Of a stretch of 64,000 bases of DNA, positions 55,694 through 64,000 are shown in pieces. The first letter of the stretch is position 1. Each line of letters starts with the position of its first letter. Under the pieces are notes generated by a model. The model was not told the origin of the DNA. It worked only from the letters and a program-made list of their open reading frames with translations, and did no database searches. Made by a program: the position numbers and the translations under genes. Source of the DNA: Synechococcus sp. UW179A (lineage in GTDB: Bacteria; Cyanobacteriota; Cyanobacteriia; PCC-6307; Cyanobiaceae). The stretch is from contig NZ_UCNJ01000018.1 of NCBI RefSeq assembly GCF_900473965.1, positions 219,751 through 283,750 of the forward strand, in the 5' to 3' direction.

Positions 55694-56902
55694 TTAAGCA
55701 AGACGCTCACGCAGTGCGGCGATGATGCGCACATTGGCAGCAGGGAAGGGGTAATCAGCCAGGTCGGAGGGCTTCACCCAGCGCACCTGCTGACTGGCCA
55801 GGGGTTGGGGATCTCCTGAAACCAAACGACAGAGATGAACTTCAAAGCGCAGCTTTTTGTGGCTGTAGGCGTGATCCACCGTTATCAGCCTGTCATCAAC
55901 ACTGACTTCAATAGCCAGCTCTTCGCGCAACTCGCGGCGGATGGTGTCTTTGATGGCTTCATCAGGCTCCTGCTTACCGCCTGGAAATTCCCATAGACCG
56001 CCAAGCAGTCCCTCGTTCAGGCGCTGATCGATCAGAACCTCACCATCGTCATTCAGGACCACACCCACACCAATCACCTGGAAGGGGATGTCACGTGGTG
56101 CCTCTTTCACGGGGTACTGCTGAGGGGAACCGGAAGCGTAAGCAGCGCACTGTGCATACCAGGGACAAACCTCACAGGCAGGACGACGGGGAGTACAGAC
56201 CGTGGCACCAAGATCCATCAGTGCCTGATTGAGATTGCGGCTCAGGCCTGGAACGGCATCAATCAACCCTTCACTCCAGGCCCAGAACTGACCCTGCGCC
56301 CGCCGGGGAGGCTCGGAATGGGCATACAACCTGGCCAGCACCCGACGAACATTGCCATCAAGGATGGCCAGAGGGCTGTTGAAAGCCGAAGACAGGATTC
56401 CAGCGGCTGTGCTGCGGCCGATGCCGGGCAATGCCAGCCAGGTCTCGGGGTCGAGAGGCCAATGGCTGAACGGCGTGGAATCGTTCACATCCCCTGGATC
56501 ACGGCGCAGTTCAGCGAGCAGCAACCGGGAAGCAGCGTGCAAACGACGTGCTCTTGAGTAGTAGCCAAGGCCCTGCCAGAGCAACAACACCTGCTGTTCC
56601 GACGCCTCGGCAAGCACCTCAAGCCTGGGGAAAGCCTGCATCCAACGCAGCCAGTAAGGAAGCACCACCTGCAGCTGGGTTTGCTGCAACATCACCTCGG
56701 CGATCCAGCACTCCAGGACATTGAGAGGTTCATGGGGTTCAGGCCATTTGCCGTCCTTGGTGAACATCCACGGCTTCAGCGCAGGGTCCTTGCGGCCGTG
56801 AACCTCCCACCAGGCCAACAGCTCACTAGCCAAGCCGGAGGTCCAATCAGCTGGGTCTCCTACACCACCCAAACCCGAAGCCTGGGCATTAGTCGTACAC
56901 AA
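55694..56902 (-). CDS. mutY: A/G-specific adenine DNA glycosylase MutY fused to an intact Nudix box
   Basis: This 402-residue protein removes adenine mispaired with 8-oxoguanine. The glycosylase half has VMLQQTQ (catalytic Glu nearby), the helix-hairpin-helix LPGIGRSTAAGIL with the Asp in ILDGNVRRVLARL, and the iron-sulfur loop CEVCPWYAQC. The C-terminal half carries GGLWEFPGGKQEPDEAI and RRELREELAIEV, matching the full Nudix consensus G-x5-E-x7-REUxEE, so it may also hydrolyse 8-oxo-dGTP. The start is a TTG at 56902, overlapping the end of the PAP2 gene by 14 bp. A later TTG is possible. Confidence 0.93.
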   Translation of the reverse strand: MCTTNAQASGLGGVGDPADWTSGLASELLAWWEVHGRKDPALKPWMFTKDGKWPEPHEPLNVLECWIAEVMLQQTQLQVVLPYWLRWMQAFPRLEVLAEASEQQVLLLWQGLGYYSRARRLHAASRLLLAELRRDPGDVNDSTPFSHWPLDPETWLALPGIGRSTAAGILSSAFNSPLAILDGNVRRVLARLYAHSEPPRRAQGQFWAWSEGLIDAVPGLSRNLNQALMDLGATVCTPRRPACEVCPWYAQCAAYASGSPQQYPVKEAPRDIPFQVIGVGVVLNDDGEVLIDQRLNEGLLGGLWEFPGGKQEPDEAIKDTIRRELREELAIEVSVDDRLITVDHAYSHKKLRFEVHLCRLVSGDPQPLASQQVRWVKPSDLADYPFPAANVRIIAALRERLA

Positions 56903-57647
56903 CTGGCATGCCCGCTGCAGGTGGCTTCATCAATGCTTTGACCTCTGGCTGTACCGACCGCTTGAACCGCTGCCACTGAGGGCTCAGCAGAATCTGTGTG
57001 ACAGCAGCTTCACCAAGCCGCTGACCCGCTTCCACGTCACTCGGGTAATGCATGCCGCACGTCACGCGAGCCGCCATCCCCTGATGCCCAACCGCCAGCA
57101 AGCGCTCTCGACGTTCCGGCAGCAGATCTGCCAGGAGCAAGCTAGTGCTCACATACCAAGCAGCATGGCCACTGGGATAGCTCTGCGAAGACTCAAGCGG
57201 GAGACAAGGTTTGAGATCCGGATGGGTCAGGAATGGTCGTGACCGGGCATGTGCAACCTTGAGCTGGTTTTTGGCCTCATCAACCAAGTGCACAAACTGA
57301 GGCACACCTGCTGCGATGCGTGGCGCTGTTTTCTCAAAATCCGAACCAATAGCCGCTTGGAACCGACCGATCTCCCGACCGAGATAGGTCCATGCATGGC
57401 CCACCAACTCGGAATTACGCGCAAACTGCTGCCAGCGCAACACCGCTAGATCCCGTTTCAATCGATCACTGCCCTGAAGAGGTGGCTTCCCGACCACATC
57501 AGCCAAAGAAGCCAAATTCAGCGCAAGTCCATCCGCGGGATTCGCTCTTGCTGGAGCCATTGTGCCTGCGCACACACCAGCGACCAACGCCCAAGCGAAG
57601 ACAGAAACCGGAATCTTCACTGATGGTTGCCGAGCGGTTTGTCCCAT
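56889..57647 (-). CDS. PAP2-family acid phosphatase (secreted)
   Basis: This 252-residue protein starts at ATG 57647, with a GTG directly before it, and has a signal peptide (VFAWALVAGVCAGTMAPARA). The phosphatase motifs are complete: KVAHARSRP (K-x6-RP), YPSGHAAW (PSGH) and ARVTCGMHYPSD (R-x5-H-x3-D). Enzymes of this class remove phosphate from organic esters in the periplasm, useful where phosphate is scarce. It lies directly upstream of mutY with a 14-bp overlap, so the pair shares a transcript. Confidence 0.9.
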   Translation of the reverse strand: MGQTARQPSVKIPVSVFAWALVAGVCAGTMAPARANPADGLALNLASLADVVGKPPLQGSDRLKRDLAVLRWQQFARNSELVGHAWTYLGREIGRFQAAIGSDFEKTAPRIAAGVPQFVHLVDEAKNQLKVAHARSRPFLTHPDLKPCLPLESSQSYPSGHAAWYVSTSLLLADLLPERRERLLAVGHQGMAARVTCGMHYPSDVEAGQRLGEAAVTQILLSPQWQRFKRSVQPEVKALMKPPAAGMPVVYD

Positions 57648-58312
57648 CACTCAAACCTATTCACTCCAAGGGTTGATTCTGTTGCGGGAGCTCTGAGCAG
57701 ATTCAGAACGTGGTGGAGAAAACCATGGTCCGCCGCAACGCACAAGCATCGCTGGGGCTTGACCCTTCAAAGCCTGCAAGACTCGCAAAAGAACAGGCTG
57801 CCGAGGTCTGACATACCTCCGACGGGTCGTTGCAACTCTGCTGAAAGAAGCAGAATTCTGCGATGGCATCATGCCTCAACTGATTTTCCACATTGATGTA
57901 AATAGGAATCGCATCCAGGGTCTCGCGCAACTCAGGCCATTGACTGTCAACCCACCTATGAGGCCATGCCAACAAACAAGCTGTAAAAACAGCGCTTGTT
58001 TGCGAGCAAAAGAGTAAGGATCGCGAGAAGCCTGTGCTGCATTGGCTTTTGCCTGAATGCAAAAGCAACACTTCACAAGCAGAAACCATTCACGCACCTG
58101 TCCTCAAGGCATCAGAGACTTTTCCCCTGGCTCAGCCAAAAGCCAAGCCCGAAGCTGAGATCTGCTACTGCAGTCCTGTGGAAAAACTGTGCAAAACATT
58201 CTGATCAACTCGAAAATAATCTCTGCTCACGTTTGCTGATCAATCCCAATCGGATCAAACCGAATCATCTATTCCTTCTTGCCCGATCACCGGCTACCAG
58301 AAATGTGCACGC
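57648..58312. other. intergenic region with two inverted repeats, no recognised gene
   Basis: This 665-bp stretch lies between the divergent PAP2 and efflux genes and should hold both promoters. It contains GCTTTTGC-CTGAAT-GCAAAAGC (58045-58066), a perfect 8-bp stem. It also has an imperfect one around 57972-58000 (AACAAGC ... GCTTGTT). Frames on both strands (for example 57703-58089 on the minus strand) lack family features and good start sites. The hairpins could be sRNA parts or operators, but nothing in the sequence decides this. Confidence 0.45.
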
Positions 58313-59518
58313 ATGCCCTCTGATGCAGTGCGGAGTGAGCAAAAACAGGTAACGTCCGGCCTATCCGAGTGGGATTCTGTGCGGCGAACCGTGTTGTGCA
58401 CTCTTGCCGCTGTGGCACTGGTCACAGGCTGCGGCAAGCCCAAGCAAGCTGCGCGATCGATGCTGACGGTGCAGACGGCAACAATCAGCGACGCCACCTT
58501 TGAACCCAACATCCAGGCCATCAGCATGTTGGAGTCCACCACCACTGTGGCTCTCATGCCAGAGACGGAGGGCCGCGTGGTTCAGGTGCTCGCCAAGGAG
58601 GGTCAGCAAGTCAAAGCTGGTCAGCCGATTCTCGTGCTCGACAACGTGCAGGAAAGCGCTGCCTTGGATGCTGCCAAGGCACAAGCCCTCACCGACAAGC
58701 TCAATGCCGAACGGTACGAATTCCTCTTCCAGAACGGAGCAACCTCAGCCGAACTGCGTGACCAGTACGCCACTCAGGCGATCACCTCACGCGATCAGGC
58801 ACGCACCGCGGCAGCAAACCTGGGATACAAATTTGTGCGCTCACCGATCGACGGCGTCATCGGCAACCTCGACAAGGTGAAACTCGGCGATTACATCGAA
58901 GCCGGGCAGGACATTACCGGCATCGTGAATAACTCAAACCTGTGGACCTTGATGGAGATCCCAGCCACCCAATCAGGAGAAGTGGCGATCGGCCAGACCG
59001 TGAAAGTGGTCTCACAGAGTGACCCCCCTGTGCAAGGAGAGGGTTCGGTTGTGTTCATCTCCCCCTACTTCGGGACGAGCAGTAATTCCAGTGCCCCCAA
59101 CACCGTGCTCGTGAAAGCAGAGTTCCCCAATCTGACCGGGCAGTTGAAGACCGGACAATTCGTGAAAAGCGCAATTATCACTGGACGCAAGCAAATTCTC
59201 GCTGTGCCAGTGCAGGCCGTGATGATGCAGGCGGAACAACCTTTCGTTTACAAGTTGATTCCGCTGAGCAAAGCACTGCCAGGGATCAAAGCCTCGGCGA
59301 ATGTTCCAGAAGCTACAAAGAAAACACTGGAAAAGCTTCCCCCCGCAACGCCAATCGTGATGCAGACCAAGGTGAAGCTGGGTCAACTTCAGAACAATTT
59401 CTACCCCGTGCAATCGGGGCTGAACCGAGGAGACAGTGTGGCGGTCAGCAATACCAGTCAACTGCGCAGCGGGATGCCGGTGAAGGTGGCGCCTGCCGGT
59501 TCAACGAAGAAGGATTAA
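58313..59518 (+). CDS. RND efflux periplasmic adaptor lipoprotein
   Basis: This 401-residue adaptor has a signal with lipobox VTGC after a hydrophobic stretch (VLCTLAAVALVTGC), so it is tethered in the periplasm. ETEGRVVQVLAKEGQQVKAGQPIL is the first lipoyl half, followed by a short helical hairpin and the second half VRSPIDGVIGNLDKVKLGDYI. A barrel domain follows (LVKAEFPNLTGQLKTGQFV) and a membrane-proximal end. It pairs with the RND pump 6 bp downstream. The ATG at 58313 is plausible. An outer-membrane channel is not encoded beside it, so it may use another TolC. Confidence 0.9.
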   Translation: MPSDAVRSEQKQVTSGLSEWDSVRRTVLCTLAAVALVTGCGKPKQAARSMLTVQTATISDATFEPNIQAISMLESTTTVALMPETEGRVVQVLAKEGQQVKAGQPILVLDNVQESAALDAAKAQALTDKLNAERYEFLFQNGATSAELRDQYATQAITSRDQARTAAANLGYKFVRSPIDGVIGNLDKVKLGDYIEAGQDITGIVNNSNLWTLMEIPATQSGEVAIGQTVKVVSQSDPPVQGEGSVVFISPYFGTSSNSSAPNTVLVKAEFPNLTGQLKTGQFVKSAIITGRKQILAVPVQAVMMQAEQPFVYKLIPLSKALPGIKASANVPEATKKTLEKLPPATPIVMQTKVKLGQLQNNFYPVQSGLNRGDSVAVSNTSQLRSGMPVKVAPAGSTKKD

Positions 59519-59524
59519 CCAGCG

Positions 59525-62500
59525 ATGTCCTTCTCAGACAAGTTTATTAAACGACCGGTTCTAACAACGGTCTGCAGCATTCTGATCGTGCTGGTGGGTG
59601 TGATCAGCATCCCTACTCTGCCAATCGCCAACCTGCCTAACATTGCTAATCCAGTGATCCAGGTTAGCTCTGGATATAGCGGTGCTAATGCGGAGGTAAC
59701 CGAGCAGGCCGTCACCAATCCACTGGAGCAACAAATCAACGGCACTCCCGGGGTCAGTTACATCACCTCCAACAGCGACATGGAGGGAAACAGCTCGATC
59801 AGTGTCTATTTCGATGAAACAACAGACATCGATATTGACCAAGTCAATGTTCAGAACAGGGTGAGCCTGGCGCTGCCTCAGCTGCCCAGCCAAGTGTCGG
59901 ACACGGGCGTGTCAGTGAAACAGAGCACCCCTTCCATTCTGTTGGCATACCAGGTGGGTTCTAGCGAGGGCCAGTTCGATATCAGTTATCTCAATGGCCT
60001 GATCTACGAGCAGCTTTACTACCCGCTGTCGAGGGTCGAAGGCGTTGCAACGGTGACGGTTTACGGCGGAGCAACTCCTGCCTTCTGGCTATTTGTGGAT
60101 CCGGACAAATTGACTGCCAATGGGTTAACTTCCGATGACGTGATTTCGGCAGTCAAGGCACAAAATAGTTTGGCGATCGGCGGATTGATCGGAGGACCAC
60201 CAGCCTCAGGAGATCAGACATTCACCTATCCAATCGTTGTTGAGGACAACGGCAATCTGATCACGATCGAACAGTTCGAGAATCTGATCCTTAGCCGTAC
60301 AGAAACTGGAAATCTTCTCAAGCTCCGTGACGTCGGAGAAGTGCGCTACGGGACCAACACATACACCATCCAGGCCACCGACAAAAGAAGCCAACCAGCT
60401 CTCACCGTGGCCGTTTTTCAGACGCCTACCAGCAATGCTCTGGACGTCTCCAAGGCAGTCGTTGAACAGATGAACCAATTCGCGGCATCTGTTCCTCCGG
60501 GAGTGAAGGTCGATCAGATCTACGACGTCGGCCAGTTCATTGAATCCTCCGTTGAAGGTGTTACCGACGCGCTTGGCCTGGCCATCATCCTGGTGCTGGT
60601 GATCCTGTTTCTTTTTCTTCAAAACTGGAGGGCAACCATCGTTCCCAGCCTCGCCATTCCGATCTCGCTGGTGGGCGCTTTTGGCTTTCTGAAGGTCTTC
60701 GGTTTTTCCATCAATCAGTTAACTCTGCTTGGCCTGGTGCTTGCCACCGGTTTGGTCGTGGACGACGCCATCGTTGTGATCGAAGCGGTCTCAAGCAACA
60801 TCGAAAAAGGAATGCGGCCCCGACAGGCCGCGATGGAATGCATGGGGGAGCTGTTTGGCGCCCTAGTGGCAACAGCCTTAGTACTGATGGCCGTATTCGT
60901 TCCAGTGGCCTTCTATCCAGGCAGTATCGGCATCATTTACAAACAATTCGCCTTAACAATCGCTTTCTCGATCGGAATCTCTGCGTTCAATGCCCTCACA
61001 TTTTCACCCATGCTTTCGGGTCTGATCCTTCCAAAGGAGCAGCCGAGACAACCCAAAGGATGGGGGTGGATCGTTGCCGGAGTGATCGTCGGGCTTGCCT
61101 TCGGCAGATTCAGTGCCAATTCCTTCGGGAGCTGGACCTACGTGGCCGGGGTGCTGGTTGGTGGCTTCGCCGGTGCCAATCTCACCAGGATTTTCGAAAG
61201 TTTCAATGCTGGCTTTGGTCGGCTTCAGAAGGCCTACGCCAATCTTCTTCAACAATTGATCAAAGCGCGAAAGCTCGTAATGACGGGGCTCGTAGCAGGC
61301 ATGGTGCTGACTCTGCTGGCCTTCACAGCCATCCCGGGTGCGTTCATTCCTGAGGAAGATCAGGGCTATGGGATGGGTATTTTCCAGTTGCAGAATGGTG
61401 CATCTATTATCGAGACCCAAAAGGTCGGCATTCAGATTGCTGAAATTCTCCGGAAGGAGGAGGACATCGACAACGCATCCGTGATCAACGGGGCTGGCTT
61501 CAACGGTTCAAGCCCCGACCAAGGTCTGTTTTTCTATGGTTTCAAACCTCTATCAGAGCGAAGAAACGCCAAAGACAGTGCCGACGCGATTATTGAACGT
61601 TTGAATGCGCAGTTGATCGAACTAAGCAGCGGTCTTGCCATTGCCATTGCTCCACCGGCGGTTCCCGGATTTTCTCCATCGGGTGGTTTCTATTTCCAGT
61701 TCAACGATCTCAGCAATGGCACCTTTGGCTTCAACGAGCTCTCCGAGATGGCAGGAAAGCTGATCAAGACAGCCAATGCCAGCGGTGATTTCTCCAGTGT
61801 GTTCACACAGTTCAATCCCAGCTCTCCCGCTGTTGGTCTGTCCATTGACCGCGATGTGATGGGTGCACTCAACGTCGACTACCAAGATGCAATGAACACC
61901 ATCGCAATCGTGACTGGTGGCAACTACTCGGGGCTCACCTACGAAAGCGGACAGGTCCGCAACATCTATGTGCAAGGAACTCCTGATCAGCGCAAGAACT
62001 TCGATGACATTCTCGATATCTACGTTCACGACAGAGATGGAGGCCTGGTTCAGGTATCCCAGTTCGCCAGCATGGATCTCAGCAGCGCCCCACCGGTGAT
62101 CAATCACTTCAACCTGTACCGATCGATTCTGATCCAGGGTTCTGAGGCCGCCGGCAAAAGCAGCGGTCAGGCACTGGAGAGCATGCAGCAGATCTTCAAG
62201 ATGGAGAATTTCACCAACATCGGCTCTGCTTTTACAGGTCTCGCAGCGCTTCAGCTCTCCTCCGGAAACGCCAGCTTGGTGGTATTTGGACTCGGACTGC
62301 TGATCGTTTACCTCGTGTTGTCAGCCCAGTACGAAAGCTACGTGACCCCGGTGATCATCCTGGCGACGGTTCCTTTAGCCATGCTTGGCGCGCTGGCATT
62401 CCTGAGTCTGCGCTCGATTGATCTCAATATTTACGCTCAGGTTGGGCTTGTGACCCTGATTGGTCTGGCCGCCAAAAACGGGATTTTGATCGTTGAGGTC

Positions 62501-62818
62501 GCCGAACAACGACTTGAACAGGGCAAGTCTGCTGTTGAAGCGGTCATCGAATCTGCTGAATCGCGACTTCGTCCGATTCTGATGACAGCGATCGCGGCCC
62601 TCGCCGGTTTTCTTCCACTAGTGGTGGCCAATGGAGCCGGCTCTCACAGTCAGCAGTCGCTGGGAACTGTGATCTTCGGTGGGCTTTTGGTTGCCACAGT
62701 GCTGTCTCTAGGGGTGGTACCGCCTTTTTATGTGGTGATCAAAGGTCTGGAGTCACGCTTGTTCAACCAAAAGCAGCAGGATGGCAGCGATGATGCATCA
62801 ATCGCTGGTGCCAGCTGA
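59525..62818 (+). CDS. RND efflux transporter (AcrB/HAE1 family) with an extra loop insertion
   Basis: This 1097-residue pump starts SFSDKFIKRPVLTTV. It has the proton-relay Asp pair in LATGLVVDDAIVV (411-412 region) and the Lys in IGLAAKNGILIVE (about 983). GFLKVFGFSINQLTLLGLVL and MGELFGALVATALVLMAVFVPVAF are standard. Between helices 6 and 7 (about 502-570) there is an additional stretch with two hydrophobic runs, GWIVAGVIVGLAFGRF and WTYVAGVLVGGFAGANL, not present in typical AcrB. It should export hydrophobic compounds or drugs. The adaptor lies 6 bp upstream. The hydrolase gene overlaps its 3' end. Confidence 0.93.
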   Translation: MSFSDKFIKRPVLTTVCSILIVLVGVISIPTLPIANLPNIANPVIQVSSGYSGANAEVTEQAVTNPLEQQINGTPGVSYITSNSDMEGNSSISVYFDETTDIDIDQVNVQNRVSLALPQLPSQVSDTGVSVKQSTPSILLAYQVGSSEGQFDISYLNGLIYEQLYYPLSRVEGVATVTVYGGATPAFWLFVDPDKLTANGLTSDDVISAVKAQNSLAIGGLIGGPPASGDQTFTYPIVVEDNGNLITIEQFENLILSRTETGNLLKLRDVGEVRYGTNTYTIQATDKRSQPALTVAVFQTPTSNALDVSKAVVEQMNQFAASVPPGVKVDQIYDVGQFIESSVEGVTDALGLAIILVLVILFLFLQNWRATIVPSLAIPISLVGAFGFLKVFGFSINQLTLLGLVLATGLVVDDAIVVIEAVSSNIEKGMRPRQAAMECMGELFGALVATALVLMAVFVPVAFYPGSIGIIYKQFALTIAFSIGISAFNALTFSPMLSGLILPKEQPRQPKGWGWIVAGVIVGLAFGRFSANSFGSWTYVAGVLVGGFAGANLTRIFESFNAGFGRLQKAYANLLQQLIKARKLVMTGLVAGMVLTLLAFTAIPGAFIPEEDQGYGMGIFQLQNGASIIETQKVGIQIAEILRKEEDIDNASVINGAGFNGSSPDQGLFFYGFKPLSERRNAKDSADAIIERLNAQLIELSSGLAIAIAPPAVPGFSPSGGFYFQFNDLSNGTFGFNELSEMAGKLIKTANASGDFSSVFTQFNPSSPAVGLSIDRDVMGALNVDYQDAMNTIAIVTGGNYSGLTYESGQVRNIYVQGTPDQRKNFDDILDIYVHDRDGGLVQVSQFASMDLSSAPPVINHFNLYRSILIQGSEAAGKSSGQALESMQQIFKMENFTNIGSAFTGLAALQLSSGNASLVVFGLGLLIVYLVLSAQYESYVTPVIILATVPLAMLGALAFLSLRSIDLNIYAQVGLVTLIGLAAKNGILIVEVAEQRLEQGKSAVEAVIESAESRLRPILMTAIAALAGFLPLVVANGAGSHSQQSLGTVIFGGLLVATVLSLGVVPPFYVVIKGLESRLFNQKQQDGSDDASIAGAS

Positions 62819-63758
62819 CTCAATCTGGACCTGGAAACAATCCGACGGCAGCACCCTTGAAGTCGCCTGGCAGTGCTATGCAGACACTTCAGACCACAAG
62901 CAGAACAGCACTGTTCCCGCTGTCGTCCTGGTGCATGGCTTCGGCGCCAGCAGCAAGCACTGGCGTCACAATTTGCCTGTACTGGGGCAACAAGCCCCTA
63001 CGTATGCTCTCGACCTGATCGGCTTTGGCGGCAGCAGCCAACCTCAGGCGCTGCTTCCAGGCGAACAACCTGCTTTTGACCAAGCAGATCAGAGTCAAGC
63101 CCTTGTCTATAGCTTCGATCTTTGGGGCAAACAGGTTGCCGACTTCTGCAAGGCAGTGGTTCAAGGTCCAGTGCTTTTGGTCGGCAACTCGATTGGCGGA
63201 GTCGTGGCGTTACGCGCCGCGCAGCTGCTTGAAGACCAATGCAAAGGAGTGGTGCTGATCGACTGCGCTCAACGACTGATGGATGACAAGCAGCTGGCAA
63301 CCCAACCGGCCTGGATGGCCTGGATCAGGCCGCTCTTGAAGACACTGGTGAGGCAGCGCTGGCTAAGCACAGCTCTGTTTCGAAATGCCGCGCGACCCAG
63401 TGTGATCCGCAGTGTTCTGAAACAGGCCTACCCAAGCGGTGACAACGTCGACGACCAGCTCATTGAGCTTCTCTACAAGCCAACGCAACGCTCAGGGGCC
63501 GCAGAAGCTTTCCGAGGCTTCATCAATCTGTTTGACGATCACCTCGCACCCGATCTGCTGGAGAATCTGCAGCAACCCGTTGATCTGATTTGGGGACAGA
63601 AAGATCCTTGGGAACCTATCTCTGAAGCACAAGAGTGGGTCAAATGCTTCGGCTGCATTGATTCATTGACAATATTAGAAAAGGCAGGTCATTGTCCGCA
63701 CGACGAAAGTCCAAACGAAGTCAACAAACAGTTGATAAACATACTTGAAAAGTATTAA
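62781..63758 (+). CDS. alpha/beta hydrolase fold protein, overlapping the RND pump gene
   Basis: This 325-residue protein has HGFGASSKHWRHNLP near residue 52, the nucleophile elbow LLVGNSIGGVVAL, IWGQKDPWE and the catalytic His in KAGHCPHDE. It is a paralogue of the protein at 642-1574, with the same HWRHN and GHCPHDE phrases. The start may be ATG at 62781, 62790 or 62793. All overlap the last codons of the pump gene, so the genes are likely one operon. The substrate is unknown, and the overlap suggests a link to whatever the pump exports, though that is only inference. Confidence 0.88.
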   Translation: MAAMMHQSLVPADSIWTWKQSDGSTLEVAWQCYADTSDHKQNSTVPAVVLVHGFGASSKHWRHNLPVLGQQAPTYALDLIGFGGSSQPQALLPGEQPAFDQADQSQALVYSFDLWGKQVADFCKAVVQGPVLLVGNSIGGVVALRAAQLLEDQCKGVVLIDCAQRLMDDKQLATQPAWMAWIRPLLKTLVRQRWLSTALFRNAARPSVIRSVLKQAYPSGDNVDDQLIELLYKPTQRSGAAEAFRGFINLFDDHLAPDLLENLQQPVDLIWGQKDPWEPISEAQEWVKCFGCIDSLTILEKAGHCPHDESPNEVNKQLINILEKY

Positions 63759-63824
63759 TTTAATACCAAAAGAATAACCGGCTTATCGTAAAGAACGTTG
63801 AAACTTGTCAGCTGCTAAAAGAAT

Positions 63825-64000
63825 TCAGCAAGCGACATAAGCTTCAACCTGATCACTGAGACGTCGCAATCCAGCGAGGCCGTCACGCTCGAGGTTGCGA
63901 ACACGATCTCTGCTGATGCCAATTACCCGACCGATGCCAGTGAGACTCATCGGATCCTCGCCGTCCATCCCGTAGCGCATCCGCAACACACGCTCCTGCA
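63825..64000 (-). CDS. RNA polymerase sigma-70 family factor, 3' end only
   Basis: The visible C-terminal 58 residues, running off the right edge, are sigma region 4: QERVLRMRYGMDGEDPMSL, then TGIGRVIGISRDRVRNLER and DGLAGLRRLSDQVEAY ending at a stop at 63825. Region 4.2 reads -35 promoter elements. Marine cyanobacteria carry several group 2 factors of this type, and which one this is cannot be told from the fragment. Confidence 0.85.
   Translation of the reverse strand, partial: QERVLRMRYGMDGEDPMSLTGIGRVIGISRDRVRNLERDGLAGLRRLSDQVEAYVAC

Noticed and set aside
57703..58089. 128-codon minus-strand frame in the PAP2-efflux gap
   Set aside because: It has no family features or ribosome-binding site and is scattered with Cys and Ser as expected of chance; not supported.

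Overview
The window is chromosomal DNA from a marine picocyanobacterium of the Synechococcus/Prochlorococcus lineage. The evidence is the order glmS-psaC-acpP-fabF-transketolase, PsaC and NdhS, a cyanobacterial egtB-egtD pair, a TPP riboswitch in front of thiC, a MutY-Nudix fusion and generally compact GC-rich gene packing. The strain cannot be named from the sequence alone. Most of the window is ordinary core genome. Accessory or anomalous stretches lie at about 7.8-9.9 kb, 19.8-24.1 kb and 29.0-36.1 kb.

Layout. 1-7.1 kb: a partial hexose-6-phosphate mutarotase, an alpha/beta hydrolase, a small membrane protein, a Na+/H+-type antiporter, glycogen phosphorylase and two small unknown proteins. 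7.28-7.76 kb: tRNA-Arg(CCT) and the RNase P RNA gene, head to head 22 bp apart. 7.8-9.9 kb: a broken plasmid/phage-type primase gene followed by AT-rich DNA with a small sulfotransferase-like gene. 9.9-19.8 kb: rnc, an ion channel, ndhS, rimM, a GDP-mannose gene, glmS, psaC, acpP, fabF and transketolase. 19.8-24.1 kb: an AT-richer surface-polysaccharide block (UDP-xylose synthase, GtrA, a family 2 glycosyltransferase, a large polytopic protein). 24.3-28.7 kb: thiC with its riboswitch, then a four-gene unit (TPR, M20 amidohydrolase, small membrane protein, HEAT protein).

29.0-36.1 kb is a four-gene exporter operon: TolC, an HlyD-like adaptor and two NHLM/NHLP-type ABC proteins. The first ABC protein has lost the C39 protease triad and most ATPase catalytic motifs, while the second keeps them. 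No cargo peptide is visible nearby, and this is the strongest candidate for an unusual system. 36.1-43.0 kb: ruvB, smpB, a membrane-anchored kinase-like protein, and the ergothioneine genes egtB-egtD followed by a 22-codon ORF coupled to a coiled-coil gene. 43-50.4 kb: lysS, an OmpR-family regulator, a solute-binding lipoprotein joined to mreD, mreC, mreB, ssb and a DedA protein. 50.9-57.6 kb: a GtrII-like membrane protein, ahcY, tsaE, a PfkB sugar kinase, mutY and a PAP2 phosphatase. 58.3-63.8 kb: an RND efflux pair with an overlapping alpha/beta hydrolase, and the 3' end of a sigma-70 family factor at the right edge.

Working together: glycogen phosphorylase, transketolase, mutarotase and PfkB kinase serve carbon metabolism. 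manC, the UDP-xylose synthase, GtrA, the family 2 glycosyltransferase and the two polytopic proteins point to envelope glycan synthesis. The mreBCD cluster shapes the cell. Two separate export systems (TolC/HlyD/ABC and RND) cross the envelope. All calls come from reading motifs and gene context, and no database search was possible.
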